From Fuerstiella sp041398845 (lineage in GTDB: Bacteria; Planctomycetota; Planctomycetia; Planctomycetales; Planctomycetaceae), in contig JAWKTZ010000017.1 in assembly GCA_041398845.1 (NCBI GenBank), positions 62,001 through 126,000 of the forward strand: a DNA stretch of 64,000 nucleotides, given 5' to 3'. Each line of letters opens with the position of its first letter. Positions within the stretch are counted from its first letter, which is position 1. A program made the position numbers and the translations under genes. Shown one piece after another: positions 42,881 through 51,458 of the stretch. Below the pieces are notes generated by a model. It did no database searches, was not told the origin of the DNA, and was given only the letters and a program-made list of their open reading frames with translations.

Positions 42881-42941
42881 ACTGGTTGGCGACACGGTAA
42901 GAACAAAAATCAATCCCTCCCCCTTTCCTCGCCAGGACTTA

Positions 42942-43502
42942 TTACTCGTCCATGACTTCTTTTTCTTTGGCTTCCGCAGCGGAATTGACCGTGCCTTCGT
43001 ATTTGCGAGTCAGCGTCTGGACTTTCTCTTTGGTCTGGTCGCGATCGTCTTCGGTCATGGTCTTGTCTTTTTCCGCCTGATCGGCATGCTTGTTGGCATC
43101 TCGGCGGATGTTTCGAATAGAAACTCGAGCTTCTTCCGCCAGTTCCTTGACGCGATGGACAAGCTGAGTTCGGCGTTCGGTCGACAGTGGTGGCACGTTC
43201 AGGCGGATAACTCGGCCGTCGTTGTTCGGAGCCATGCCCAGGTCGCTGTTCTGAATGGCTTTGGCGATTTCGTCCAGCGTGGTGACGTCAAACGGGCGGA
43301 TCAGAATCTGCTGAGGTTCCGGGACGCTGACATTGGCGATCTGTTTCAGTGGCGTCGGCGATCCATAGTAATCCACTTTGACCGAATCGATCAGCCCCGG
43401 GTTGGCTCGCCCCGTGCGAATGCCTTTCATTGATGAGGCAAAGTGGTCCACCGCTTTATCCATGCGTTCTTCAGCGTCGAGAAGAATTTCGTCCTGATCC
43501 AT
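42942..43502 (-). CDS. frr: Ribosome recycling factor
   Basis: A 186-residue protein that splits the post-termination ribosome together with EF-G. The start at ATG 43502 gives the usual family length of about 185; the frame extends nine codons upstream. The conserved elements are present: FASSMKGIRTGRANPGLID, VDYYGSPTPLKQIANVSVPE, the central IRLNVPPLSTERRTQL and VRDANKHADQAEKDK-like segments (here RRDANKHADQAEKDK). It stands alone here; pyrH, its usual neighbour, is not adjacent. Confidence 0.95.
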   Translation of the reverse strand: MDQDEILLDAEERMDKAVDHFASSMKGIRTGRANPGLIDSVKVDYYGSPTPLKQIANVSVPEPQQILIRPFDVTTLDEIAKAIQNSDLGMAPNNDGRVIRLNVPPLSTERRTQLVHRVKELAEEARVSIRNIRRDANKHADQAEKDKTMTEDDRDQTKEKVQTLTRKYEGTVNSAAEAKEKEVMDE

Positions 43503-43848
43503 GTTCGGTCGCTCCCGCGTCGTGATCAAATTGTGGCCGCCGGAAAATGTCGGCCTGGCTCATTTTAAGGGCAAACGCACCTGGTGCCCCGGCATTCAGA
43601 GTTTGAACTGAGAATAGTAGCCATCCAGCGCAGATCGTCAAACGCACTCGCAAGTTGGCAGAAATCCGTGTCGTGGGACGCGATGTGATGTCGGGACGGA
43701 CATCCGCTACTGGTCTGCCAGCGGTCAGGAATCTGAGCATTCAAGCGGCAGAAATGGAGCGTTTCACCCCCGGAAATCTGAGGTTTCCGCGAGCAAAATC
43801 GTCGCGGGAAGTCTCGCATCGAGCCGTCCAGTCGCTACAATCGGCACA
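43503..43848. other. Intergenic region between divergent genes
   Basis: The 346-bp region separates frr (leftward) from the M50 protease gene (rightward). A TACAAT hexamer at 43836-43841 is a plausible -10 box for the protease gene, and would put transcription start close to the ATG at 43849. No matching -35 box or hairpin stands out. Confidence 0.4.
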
Positions 43849-44847
43849 ATGTATGCAACCGATACAATCCTTATGTTCGGTTTTCCGCTGGGGACTCTGT
43901 GCGGAGCTCGATTGCGGCTCAGCTTCCTGTTTCCCGTGGCGGCGTTGGCATTAATGTGGCGGTTGGAAGATCCGGCTCTGGGTCTGCTGGCCTGCGGGAT
44001 TCTGCTGTTCAGCGTGGTGATCCACGAACTCGCGCACCTGTTGCTGGTTCGAGCATCCGGCGGCGAAATGGATGAGATCCATTTGTGGCCGCTGGGTGGT
44101 CTGTCTGAACCTTATGGCCGCGGCTATCTGGCTGACCATGCTCGAACACTTGCCGCCGGGCCGATGATGAATTTCGTGCTCGCCGCCAGTTGTCTGCTCA
44201 CTCTGTCCAGTTCGGAATGGCTGCCGCTGCTGAATCCTCTGAACGGATTTCCGATCGTCGCTGGTGAGCACATTATTTCCACAGCATGTCGGTTTGCTTT
44301 CTTTCTGAACGTGATTCTGTTCGCGGTCAATCTGTTGCCGCTGACTCCGTTCGATGGGGGAATCTGGCTGAGGACTTACCTGAATACTCGATTTTCAGAA
44401 GTCGAAAGTCGGGATCTGATGGTGCGGCTGGGACTGGTGCTGGGAATTCTGGGCATGCTGGTTGGATTTGTATTTGACCGCAGTGTCATCACGGCGGTCG
44501 CGGCCTTTGTGGTGGTCCTGCAGATTCACGAAAGTCTGCGCTGGTACGAGGTCGTTACGACCTCGGATGACTTTACCGACTACGACTTCAGCGAACGTGA
44601 ATCCGATGATCGCAGTCCGGACGGATTCCCTGAGAACAGCAACAATGCAGATGTTCTGGACCGCTGGCAGAAACGTCAGGACCAGGAACGACTGGAACGC
44701 GAAACGGCAGCTCGCGAACAGGAAGAACGACAGGTCGACGACATTCTGAAGAAGCTCCATGTCCACGGCCGCGAATCGTTGAGCACTCGCGAAATTCATC
44801 TGCTGAAAGAAGTCAGTGACCGCTATCGAAATCGTCAACGCCATTAA
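43849..44847 (+). CDS. Site-2 protease family protein (M50, SpoIVFB-like)
   Basis: A 332-residue intramembrane zinc protease. About six hydrophobic segments are present. The zinc site is VIHELAHLL with H59, E60 and H63, and the third ligand D169 is in LLPLTPFDGG. Residues from about 235 form a cytoplasmic tail: an acidic stretch, then a charged helix RWQKRQDQERLERETAAREQ-like, and a small C-terminal domain (KLHVHGRESLSTREIHLLKE) that is also seen at the end of bacterial rhomboid-type proteins. ATG 43873 is a shorter alternative start. Substrates in such systems are often membrane-anchored anti-sigma factors, but none is encoded next to it. Confidence 0.88.
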   Translation: MYATDTILMFGFPLGTLCGARLRLSFLFPVAALALMWRLEDPALGLLACGILLFSVVIHELAHLLLVRASGGEMDEIHLWPLGGLSEPYGRGYLADHARTLAAGPMMNFVLAASCLLTLSSSEWLPLLNPLNGFPIVAGEHIISTACRFAFFLNVILFAVNLLPLTPFDGGIWLRTYLNTRFSEVESRDLMVRLGLVLGILGMLVGFVFDRSVITAVAAFVVVLQIHESLRWYEVVTTSDDFTDYDFSERESDDRSPDGFPENSNNADVLDRWQKRQDQERLERETAAREQEERQVDDILKKLHVHGRESLSTREIHLLKEVSDRYRNRQRH

Positions 44848-44851
44848 ACCC

Positions 44852-45493
44852 ATGCTCCGATTTTCGTTTTCAACCGTTTCAGGCTCACTTTCAGGAACGC
44901 ATCGCCATGTCGGGCTGCTGATGGCGATCCTGAGCGTTTCGGGCTGTACCAGTTCCGATCCCGGCCCGGTTCCGCCGCCCGTCATGACAGCGGAAACCGC
45001 CGAAGAACAGGCTCAGGAACGGTCGTCTGAACAGCCTGTTGTGCGTCTGCCGGGAGAACGCCAGGCCTTTGACGGGCTCGCCTTTGTGGTGCCCGAAGGC
45101 TGGAAGGAAACGCCGCTGTCAGATGCGCAGAAAGGCTTCGTGACGGCAAAGTTCACCATGCCGGCGGCCGGTCCCGATGTGGGACTCACGTTGTCGCGTT
45201 CCGGCGGCGGGGTCGAGGCCAATCTGGATCGCTGGCGAGGTCAGGTGACGGCAACGGCACCGGAAGTGACCGAAACGATCAGCGTCGCCGGAGTTGAATC
45301 CACTCTGATTGATCTCACGGGCAGCCTGGCGGGCGGTTTTGGCAAAGAACCAATCACGAATGGCCGCATGCTGGGCATCATTGTGCCTTTGCCGGATCAG
45401 GGCTACTTTCTGAAACTGACCGGCCCCGCAGATCAGGTAGAGTTGGTGGCCGACGACTTCCGCGCCTTCGCGAAATCCGCCGCGCTGGAGTAG
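44852..45493 (+). CDS. Lipoprotein of unknown function
   Basis: A 213-residue protein starting at ATG 44852, five bases after the M50 stop. The signal sequence ends in a lipobox, LSVSGCTSS, so the mature protein should be lipid-anchored at Cys. A Pro/Glu-rich linker follows, then a single compact domain of about 145 residues with FDGLAFVVPEGWKETP, typical of a beta-rich fold in uncharacterised planctomycete lipoproteins. It is probably co-transcribed with the M50 protease gene. Confidence 0.8.
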   Translation: MLRFSFSTVSGSLSGTHRHVGLLMAILSVSGCTSSDPGPVPPPVMTAETAEEQAQERSSEQPVVRLPGERQAFDGLAFVVPEGWKETPLSDAQKGFVTAKFTMPAAGPDVGLTLSRSGGGVEANLDRWRGQVTATAPEVTETISVAGVESTLIDLTGSLAGGFGKEPITNGRMLGIIVPLPDQGYFLKLTGPADQVELVADDFRAFAKSAALE

Positions 45494-45501
45494 TGCCGAC
45501 G

Positions 45502-45551
45502 GAGGCTGTCAGAAAAAGGGTCTGAGCCTCTCTGAATAGTCAGACAGCCTC
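45502..45551. terminator. Inverted repeat between convergent genes
   Basis: GAGGCTGTC at 45502-45510 and GACAGCCTC at 45543-45551 are perfect 9-bp arms separated by 32 nt, between the lipoprotein stop at 45493 and the DUF3467 gene stop at 45551. The right arm abuts the stop codon. It may act as a terminator for either strand, although the loop is long. Confidence 0.4.
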
Positions 45552-46198
45552 TAATTATTTTCCGGGTGATAACCTCCATATGGCGGAGCATCCGGGGGAA
45601 CATCGGGTGGTTGTTGAGGCGGCGGATTCTGTGGTCGCTGCTGGTACTGCTGATAAGCATGCCGCAGGGAATCCAGCAGTCGTCTGGCGTTTTGAGCGGC
45701 CACGAAAACTCGACTGGAAACAGCGGATCGAGGAAAGAACGTGGTAATAAAATCCAGAGAAAACTCAGACGAAGTATGTCCGATCATCACTGCGTTGGCG
45801 TACTGACCGCTGAGTTTTTCGTCGGACAGCTTCAACTGGTCGTAGAGATCCTGAGCCGTCTGTTTGGGAGCATTCGGATCCGGCACGGGGGCCGATGGCA
45901 GCAGGATTTCGCCAAACCGGTCTTCGTGTTTGCGGATGTTTTCCGCCAACGCCTGAATAAACTGGCCCACCACCTGCGGCGGCATGACAATCCGAGCAGC
46001 GACCTGCTGAGGCTGCTGCATTCTGAGCAGAAAGTCGACAATAAATTCGTGCTGCCCCTGCAGCACCACCGCTCCGGTGCTGAAAATCCCCATGGCGACA
46101 TGAGCCGGAACCAAAGCTCCAATTGGACTGTGCCGCACTTCCTGGCTGTGGGGTTGATCGGATGACTGGTCGTCGGGATTTTGCGGCTGGTCGGACAT
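45551..46198 (-). CDS. DUF3467-like protein
   Basis: A 215-residue protein starting at ATG 46198; the open frame continues about 98 codons upstream without recognisable content. The core at about 20-165 resembles DUF3467, with SEFSLDFITTFFP near the end as the most telling motif: a short beta-strand protein that is paired in some genomes with gene-regulation or stress modules. The C-terminal 35 residues are rich in Pro and Gln. Function is unknown. It converges on the lipoprotein gene. Confidence 0.7.
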   Translation of the reverse strand: MSDQPQNPDDQSSDQPHSQEVRHSPIGALVPAHVAMGIFSTGAVVLQGQHEFIVDFLLRMQQPQQVAARIVMPPQVVGQFIQALAENIRKHEDRFGEILLPSAPVPDPNAPKQTAQDLYDQLKLSDEKLSGQYANAVMIGHTSSEFSLDFITTFFPRSAVSSRVFVAAQNARRLLDSLRHAYQQYQQRPQNPPPQQPPDVPPDAPPYGGYHPENN

Positions 46199-46282
46199 TC
46201 TGAATTCAGCTTTTGGTTGACGTAGCTTTGTATCGTGAGTTGGACAAGTATAGCAGCCGTGGTTGCTGATCATACGATGGGA

Positions 46283-46304
46283 CCGCAGAATCCCGCGACT
46301 GCGG
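46283..46304. repeat. Palindrome resembling the 17189-17246 repeat
   Basis: CCGCAG at 46283-46288 and CTGCGG at 46299-46304 form a 6-bp stem with a 10-nt loop. The loop and inner arms (AATCCCGCGACT) match the core of the 17189-17246 inverted repeat at most positions, allowing two differences. It may belong to the same repeat family. Confidence 0.5.
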
Positions 46305-46405
46305 CGACACCCCACTCTGCGGGTCGCATGCCAGGACGAGCGTTCGGGTGTTAATTTGGCAGTTGGACGTTGACTGTTCCACCGACCTGCGGACGGCGCA
46401 GCTCT

Positions 46406-46420
46406 GAACGCAACGCGTTC
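46406..46420. promoter_or_regulatory. Short palindrome upstream of hsp20
   Basis: GAACGC at 46406-46411 and GCGTTC at 46415-46420 form a 6-bp perfect inverted repeat with a 3-nt centre, 135 bp before the first Hsp20 start codon. It has the size of a repressor or activator site and lies in the right region, but no regulator can be named. Confidence 0.3.
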
Positions 46421-46554
46421 TGCAGTAACTACTTGAGTCATTGCAAGCAGTGTGACAGGGCGGTCAGGAGGCAGAATTTCGATCTGCGGCATAAGGTGTG
46501 CTGTTCGGAGACAATTCGATGATTTGACACAGCGAACATCAGGAGTCGTGACCT

Positions 46555-46998
46555 ATGCCCGTTTTCCGCTGGGGGCAAAACTGGAATCCGATTCGGGATC
46601 TGGAACGCGAAGTGGACCGTCTGCTTCAGGGAATGAACCTGACGCTGCAGGCCCGGTCGTCCCGTCGTTTTCCTCTGATCAATCTGGTTGACGAAGGACA
46701 CCGGTATGTCCTGACGGCAGAGATTCCCGGAGTGGAACTGCCGGACCTGGAACTGACCGCCGCCAATGGCATTCTGACGCTGAAAGGAGTGCGCAAAGCG
46801 CCGCCGGAGGCTCGAGAAGATTCGTTTCGGCGTCAGGAGCGATTTCAGGGAGCGTGGCAGCGAAATCTGCAGCTTCCTGATCGAATTGACGAAGATCGGA
46901 TGACAGCCGACTTCACACTGGGTGTCCTGAAGGTTATACTTCCAAAGGTGGCTGGTGCCGTTGCTCGCAGTATTCCTGTGAGTGAAGGTCCGGTGTAA
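46555..46998 (+). CDS. Small heat-shock protein (Hsp20/alpha-crystallin)
   Basis: A 147-residue ATP-independent chaperone that holds unfolding proteins. The alpha-crystallin domain covers about residues 40-135: INLVDEGHRYVLTAEIPGVE, then LTLKGVRKAPPE, the strand with FQGAWQRNLQLPDRI and the closing ADFTLGVLKVILPK. In that last strand the usual Gly-Val-Leu motif (NGVL) reads LGVL. An AGGAG site lies 10 bp before the ATG. It is the first of two tandem, clearly different Hsp20 genes. Confidence 0.9.
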   Translation: MPVFRWGQNWNPIRDLEREVDRLLQGMNLTLQARSSRRFPLINLVDEGHRYVLTAEIPGVELPDLELTAANGILTLKGVRKAPPEAREDSFRRQERFQGAWQRNLQLPDRIDEDRMTADFTLGVLKVILPKVAGAVARSIPVSEGPV

Positions 46999-47031
46999 TA
47001 CGAGCCAATGGCCACACACGGAGTATCTCAC

Positions 47032-47433
47032 ATGAACGAGTCAAGGGAAATCAAAGCCGCTGATTCCGACGAGGATGTGCGGTCAGTCGGGTCCGATGGG
47101 CCGCGAATGCTGTTTAACCCGCCAATCGACATTTACGAAACCAACGAAGGGTTGGTGCTGTATGCCGATCTTCCGGGTGTGAAGACAGAGGGCCTTGATC
47201 TGCAGGTTCAGGACAATCGTCTGTCGCTGTTCGGGCGAGTTGTCGACGCTCCCAACCATGCCAATATGGTTCACCAGGAATATCAGGTCGGCGATTATCT
47301 GCGATCGTTCATCCTGAGCGACGAAGTCGATCACGACAGAATCACCGCTCGATTGAACAACGGCGTGCTGCGAGTTGAGCTCCCGCGTGCCAACCGCCCG
47401 GAACCTCGCCGAATTGAAGTCTCTGCAGAATAA
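47032..47433 (+). CDS. Small heat-shock protein (Hsp20/alpha-crystallin)
   Basis: A 133-residue second Hsp20. The start at ATG 47032 has GGAG at a proper distance; ATG 47008 is an alternative. The crystallin domain has PIDIYETNEGLVLYADLPGV, LFGRVVDAP, then DYLRSFILSDEVDHDRI and the complete NNGVLRVELPR motif. It follows the first gene by 33 bp on the same strand, so the two form one heat-shock operon; distinct paralogues may form mixed oligomers. Confidence 0.9.
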   Translation: MNESREIKAADSDEDVRSVGSDGPRMLFNPPIDIYETNEGLVLYADLPGVKTEGLDLQVQDNRLSLFGRVVDAPNHANMVHQEYQVGDYLRSFILSDEVDHDRITARLNNGVLRVELPRANRPEPRRIEVSAE

Positions 47434-47499
47434 GCGTCAACGGCTCAAGCCTCTCGGTGACGCAGAGGGGCAGCTCCCAACGCGGTGCAGAGTTTTGAT

Positions 47500-47568
47500 G
47501 TTTAACCCGACCCGCAGGGGAGGCGGTTCTGTCGACCGGGAGCACCTCCCCTGCGAGTCGGGTTAAAC
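47500..47568. terminator. Long hairpin between convergent genes
   Basis: The arms at 47500-47523 and 47545-47568 pair over 24 positions with a single C/A mismatch and enclose a 21-nt loop. The outer arm begins GTTTAACCCGAC. It sits between the Hsp20 stop at 47433 and the epimerase stop at 47617, so it may end both transcripts. The arm length is greater than most intrinsic terminators and no long T-run follows, so it might instead be a dispersed repeat. Confidence 0.6.
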
Positions 47569-47616
47569 GGTGTTTTCTCTACCGGAAAGCTCTTACGGCG
47601 TTGGTCAGATCGCCTC

Positions 47617-48543
47617 TCAGCCGTTCATCGACAGTTCGTGCTTCAGACAGTCTTCGAGTTCCGGGTGCTGGAATTCGAATCCGTGCGACTGAAGAGCCTG
47701 CGGGACAGCTCGGCAACTGGACAGCAGCAGGGCGTCCGCCATTTCCCCCAACGCCAGTCGTGCAGCGAACGCCGGCATGGGCAGGATGGTGGGGCGATGC
47801 AGGACACTGCCCAGAGTTTTTGTGAATTCGCGATTCGTCGTCGATTGGGGAGAGACCGCATTCACCACGCCGTTCAGCGATTCATTGTTGATGCAGAATG
47901 CCAGCACGCGAGTCAGATCATGCAGGCCGATCCAGCTCCAGTATTGCTTTCCCGAACCGATCACTCCGCCAACTCCCAGCTTAAACGGCAACAGCATATT
48001 GGCCAGAGCACCACCTTGGGGACTCAGCACAATTCCAATACGGACCTTCACAACACGCAGTCCCAGGTCGACGGCGGCGTCCGCTTCGGCTTCCCAGTCT
48101 TTACAGACCTCGGCCAGAAAACCTTCACCAGGCGCTGCGGATTCCGTCAGTTCGGTCTCAGCGCGATCCCCGTAGTAGCCGATGGCGGAAGCCGACACCA
48201 GAACTCGCGGGGGTTTTTCAACCATCGCAATGGATTTGACCAGATTGCGCGTTCCCTGAGTTCGGCTGTTGTGAATTCGGTTCTTCACAGACCGATTCCA
48301 GCGGCCCGACGCGATGTTTTCTCCGGCCAGATGGACGATGGCGTCAACGGATTCCAGGCGAGCCGGATTGGTGAGGCCGGTCTCGGGATCCCATCTCAGA
48401 GTCTGATCGTACGATGATCCCTGCTGTCGGCTGATGGCCAGAACTGACTTGCCTTCCTGCTGCAGCAGCGCAGCCAGCGCTGTGCCGACCATGCCCGTGC
48501 CGCCGGAGATGGCGACGGTTTTTATTTGCGACGATTCTGACAC
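47617..48543 (-). CDS. TIGR01777/YfcH-type epimerase-family protein
   Basis: A 308-residue short-chain dehydrogenase-like protein of the extended class. It starts with GTG at 48543 after a GGGAGA site. The cofactor motif VAISGGTGMVGTAL is at residues 10-23, VHLAGENIASGRW is the family's substrate-pocket motif, and VSASAIGYYGDR supplies the YG motif. The C-terminal domain ends in LEDCLKHEL. The physiological reaction is unknown for the family; members are linked with cell division phenotypes in plants and bacteria but not with a defined substrate. Confidence 0.9.
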   Translation of the reverse strand: MSESSQIKTVAISGGTGMVGTALAALLQQEGKSVLAISRQQGSSYDQTLRWDPETGLTNPARLESVDAIVHLAGENIASGRWNRSVKNRIHNSRTQGTRNLVKSIAMVEKPPRVLVSASAIGYYGDRAETELTESAAPGEGFLAEVCKDWEAEADAAVDLGLRVVKVRIGIVLSPQGGALANMLLPFKLGVGGVIGSGKQYWSWIGLHDLTRVLAFCINNESLNGVVNAVSPQSTTNREFTKTLGSVLHRPTILPMPAFAARLALGEMADALLLSSCRAVPQALQSHGFEFQHPELEDCLKHELSMNG

Positions 48544-48677
48544 AACGGATCTCCCTGGAATTCCCCGCAGAGCATGGGCGCGGTATACCCAACGTCACTC
48601 AAGTTGTATAGCGGCGATCTGACGTTGTGCGGTTGTAGACAGATCAACCGAAAACGTCCACTCGATTGGATGCTGTG

Positions 48678-49628
48678 ATGAATCGAAATCATACGTTGGC
48701 CTCTGTGCGGCAGTACGCCGGCCTGTTGACGGTGCTGGCGGTGCTGGTGCTGTTTTTCAGCGTCAGGACTCAGAATTTCTTCCAGCATCGTACGCTGATT
48801 TCCATCGCCAATCAGATTCCCGATCTCACACTGGTGGCGGTGGGGATGACGCTGGTGCTGGTCATCGGAGGAATTGACCTTTCCGTGGGGTCTCTGATCG
48901 CTCTGTCATCGGGCGTTCTGGGCGTATTGATGATGGATCATCAATGGCCGCTGTGGGTGGCCGCCGTTGCGGGAATTCTGGTCAGTTCGCTGTGTGGACT
49001 GTTCAACGGGATGATGTCGGCAGGTTGCGGAATTCCGTCGTTTATTGTGACGCTGGGCATGCTGGAGATGGCACGCGGTGCGACGATGGTGGTGACGGAT
49101 TCGCGATCGGTCTACATTGGTTCGGCCGTCGAAGCGATCAGTCAGCCGATTCCCACGCTGCTCCTGTCGCCGGCATTTCTGTTGGCTGTCGCCGTTGTGA
49201 TTCTGGGACAACTGCTGCTGACTCAGACCGTTTTCGGGCGCTATTGCATTGCCATCGGATCGAACGCAGAAGCCGTCCGAATGTCGGGCATTCGAGCGGC
49301 TCCGTATTCTGTCAGCGTGTTTGTCATCAGCGGAGCCCTGTGTGGTCTGGCCGGGATCTTTCAGACGTCGCGGCTGTCCACATCGGATCCGAATGCGGCC
49401 ATCGGAATGGAACTGTCGGCCATTGCGGCGTGTGTCATCGGCGGGACCAGCCTGATGGGCGGGCGAGGCAGCGTGATCAGTTCGTTTATCGGCGTTCTGA
49501 TCATCGCCGTCCTGCAGACGGGACTTGCTCAGTCGCAGGTTTCGGACGCTCAGAAGCAGATCATCACCGGCGGCGTGATTGTTGTGGCTGTGCTGGTCGA
49601 TGCAGTTCGCAGCCGCCGAGCCGAATAG
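48678..49628 (+). CDS. Ribose-type ABC transporter permease
   Basis: A 316-residue integral membrane protein of the RbsC/branched-chain-like permease family. ATG 48678 was chosen over 48666 because it fits family length. About eight to ten hydrophobic segments are present; LVLVIGGIDLSVGSLIALSS is the family's signature segment, and AIGSNAEAVRMSGI is the EAA-like loop that contacts the ATPase. The usual partners, an ATP-binding protein and a periplasmic sugar-binding protein, are absent on both sides: the neighbours are an epimerase gene and a large lipoprotein gene. The sugar is unknown. Confidence 0.88.
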   Translation: MNRNHTLASVRQYAGLLTVLAVLVLFFSVRTQNFFQHRTLISIANQIPDLTLVAVGMTLVLVIGGIDLSVGSLIALSSGVLGVLMMDHQWPLWVAAVAGILVSSLCGLFNGMMSAGCGIPSFIVTLGMLEMARGATMVVTDSRSVYIGSAVEAISQPIPTLLLSPAFLLAVAVVILGQLLLTQTVFGRYCIAIGSNAEAVRMSGIRAAPYSVSVFVISGALCGLAGIFQTSRLSTSDPNAAIGMELSAIAACVIGGTSLMGGRGSVISSFIGVLIIAVLQTGLAQSQVSDAQKQIITGGVIVVAVLVDAVRSRRAE

Positions 49629-49654
49629 CACGGGCAGAATCCGATGCGAGGTCG

Positions 49655-51403
49655 TTACTTTGACAGGACCTGCAGCATCATCCGGACGCGACGCTGTTCG
49701 GGGTTGTCGTCCTGATCCGCTTCCTTCAGCGCCGCGATCGCGTCGTCTGTGCGATCCTGTTTCAGGAGTGCCAGTGACTGATGAACCAGGGACGGATACT
49801 TCCACTTGCCATCCGGATACTGACGACGATAGTTGCTGAACGTTGTTATTGCCGCTCCGAACTCCTCGCGGTCCAGTTGACACAGTGCCGTCCAGTACAT
49901 GGAATCTCCGGTGGAACTCTGGTTGACCTCGCGAATCAGCTTTGGCAGATCCAGCACAATCATCGCCGGAAGTCCCTGTTGTTCCTGCAGCAAAGCCGGA
50001 ACGGCCACGCGAATCCGTTCTTCCATGCTGGCAATGCGAATCTGCTGCATCTGCTGGATCACTTCACTGTCAATGCTGCCCTGAACCTGCTGAGTGCGAG
50101 CTTTCAGAAGTCGCCGAGACGGCTTGCCGAATCTCTCTTCACTGGACACCGTGATTCTTTCGAAATTCGCCATCAGCCGTTCCTCAGCCAGTAGCCGACG
50201 TTGTTCGGGCGACAGTTCTTCCGGCACAGTCGTGAGTTCTTCAACGCTTTCCGGTTCATAGACCTTGCGTTCAAACGGCGCATCAAATGGACGCATCAAC
50301 TGGTCGTATTCCTGGATCTGAGCTTCGGACCGCGAGTGTGAGGCGATGACGCGATCTTCCGGATAAGTCCAGACGGAAATGTCGTCTTTGGTCCAGAGCT
50401 GGCCGGCGGACGTGATTCGATCCCGCAGCGGACGAATCTCAGAGACACCACCGGTAAGTTCCTCAAACAGAATGGCAGCATCTTCCGCTGCCAGACGATC
50501 CTGCAGCACCAGCATGCGCGGAGCAAACGCGGCGACCTGAGCAATCACTTCAACGGTCGAATCGTTCCAGCGCTCGTGATCCTTCAGCACCGAAACATCA
50601 GCGGGCGCCGGTTTCAGCAGATCGCGGTCGTCGCCCACCACAACCGGCAGACCGGTCACTACATCAAACAGCAGGCCGACATCGTTCTGAATGACAGCGA
50701 TCAGCGACATGGCCGTATCCAGAACTCCGCCATCGTCGGCCGGAGGCGCGGTGGTACGCACCAGCACCGCATCAATCTGCTGTTGACGGAGCATTTCGGC
50801 CAGAATCCATGCTCGATCATCAGCCGTCCCGCGTCCGATCAACAGCACATCAAAAAGACTCAGCGCTGGTCGCTGCGTGTCGTCCGGAATCAGGCTGACA
50901 TTGCGGATGACCCAGTCGAAAATCCGGACAACTCGAGCCGTCTCGCGATCCTCCGCCGATTCCGAGGTGTTGGGTTGGCGCGTGGTGAGAGCAGCGGTCA
51001 GGTCTCGCAGCAGCAGAGCGTCGCGGATATACGTCGCGTCCACTCCGGTATAGCGTCCGGCGAGTGCTCGCGGGTTGGAATTCAGCAGCGCCAGGGCGGC
51101 ATCGTCCAGTTTCAAAGCTTCCACTTCGTCTCTTGCGCAGGACGCGATCCATGCATTCAGTCCGGTGATGGCACGTTCGGGATCGGCATGCAGATCCATG
51201 CGTTCCGGTTCCAGTCGCCGCATGGCCCCACTTAATTTGTTGCGACATTTTTCGGCTTCCGTTTCGCCGGACGTCGTGGCCGAATTTGTGGAATTGTCAA
51301 CAGCCGGGTCAGGAGCTGACGAACCACTGCAGCCGCTGAACCAGACGCATATGATCAGGACAGCAGCCGTCAGAAAAGGATGTCGATGACGTTCGCAGAG
51401 CAC
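49655..51403 (-). CDS. Large lipoprotein with degenerate transglutaminase-like region
   Basis: A 582-residue protein. It starts with GTG at 51403, with AGGAA just upstream; earlier starts would overlap the kdsA frame. The signal ends in a lipobox, WFSGCSGSS. The region at about 110-250 resembles a transglutaminase-like domain (IFDWVIRNVSLIPDD, followed by LIGRGTADDRAWILAEML), but the expected catalytic Cys reads Thr-Ala in GRGTADDRAW, so it is probably inactive. A central region and a C-terminal helical repeat part (TPR-like, YRRQYPDGKWKYPSLVHQSL) follow. The protein probably sits in the periplasm or outer membrane; its role is unknown. Confidence 0.75.
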   Translation of the reverse strand: MLCERHRHPFLTAAVLIICVWFSGCSGSSAPDPAVDNSTNSATTSGETEAEKCRNKLSGAMRRLEPERMDLHADPERAITGLNAWIASCARDEVEALKLDDAALALLNSNPRALAGRYTGVDATYIRDALLLRDLTAALTTRQPNTSESAEDRETARVVRIFDWVIRNVSLIPDDTQRPALSLFDVLLIGRGTADDRAWILAEMLRQQQIDAVLVRTTAPPADDGGVLDTAMSLIAVIQNDVGLLFDVVTGLPVVVGDDRDLLKPAPADVSVLKDHERWNDSTVEVIAQVAAFAPRMLVLQDRLAAEDAAILFEELTGGVSEIRPLRDRITSAGQLWTKDDISVWTYPEDRVIASHSRSEAQIQEYDQLMRPFDAPFERKVYEPESVEELTTVPEELSPEQRRLLAEERLMANFERITVSSEERFGKPSRRLLKARTQQVQGSIDSEVIQQMQQIRIASMEERIRVAVPALLQEQQGLPAMIVLDLPKLIREVNQSSTGDSMYWTALCQLDREEFGAAITTFSNYRRQYPDGKWKYPSLVHQSLALLKQDRTDDAIAALKEADQDDNPEQRRVRMMLQVLSK

Positions 51404-51458
51404 AAAACAGGTTCCTGTGAAAATTCGGACAGAAATCCGCCCCTCGATCAGCGCCAGT

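Larger units (their letters stand above)
42350..42941. other. Gap containing a gene remnant and a palindrome
   Basis: The 592 bp between the metalloprotease start and the frr stop contain no intact gene. Two features can be supported inside it: a PhoD-like remnant at about 42700-42880 and a GGGGAC-associated palindrome at 42625-42659. Both are listed separately. Confidence 0.55.
46199..46554. other. Intergenic region upstream of the Hsp20 genes
   Basis: This 356-bp region between the leftward DUF3467 gene and the rightward Hsp20 gene should contain the heat-shock promoter. Two inverted repeats stand out: CCGCAG/CTGCGG at 46283-46304 and GAACGC/GCGTTC at 46406-46420. No CIRCE element and no convincing sigma-32 box was found. 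Confidence 0.45.

Noticed and set aside
48906..49883. A 325-codon open frame on the minus strand
   Set aside because: It is antisense to the ABC permease and extends into the next gene; the protein is rich in Arg, Asn and His with no hydrophobic core.
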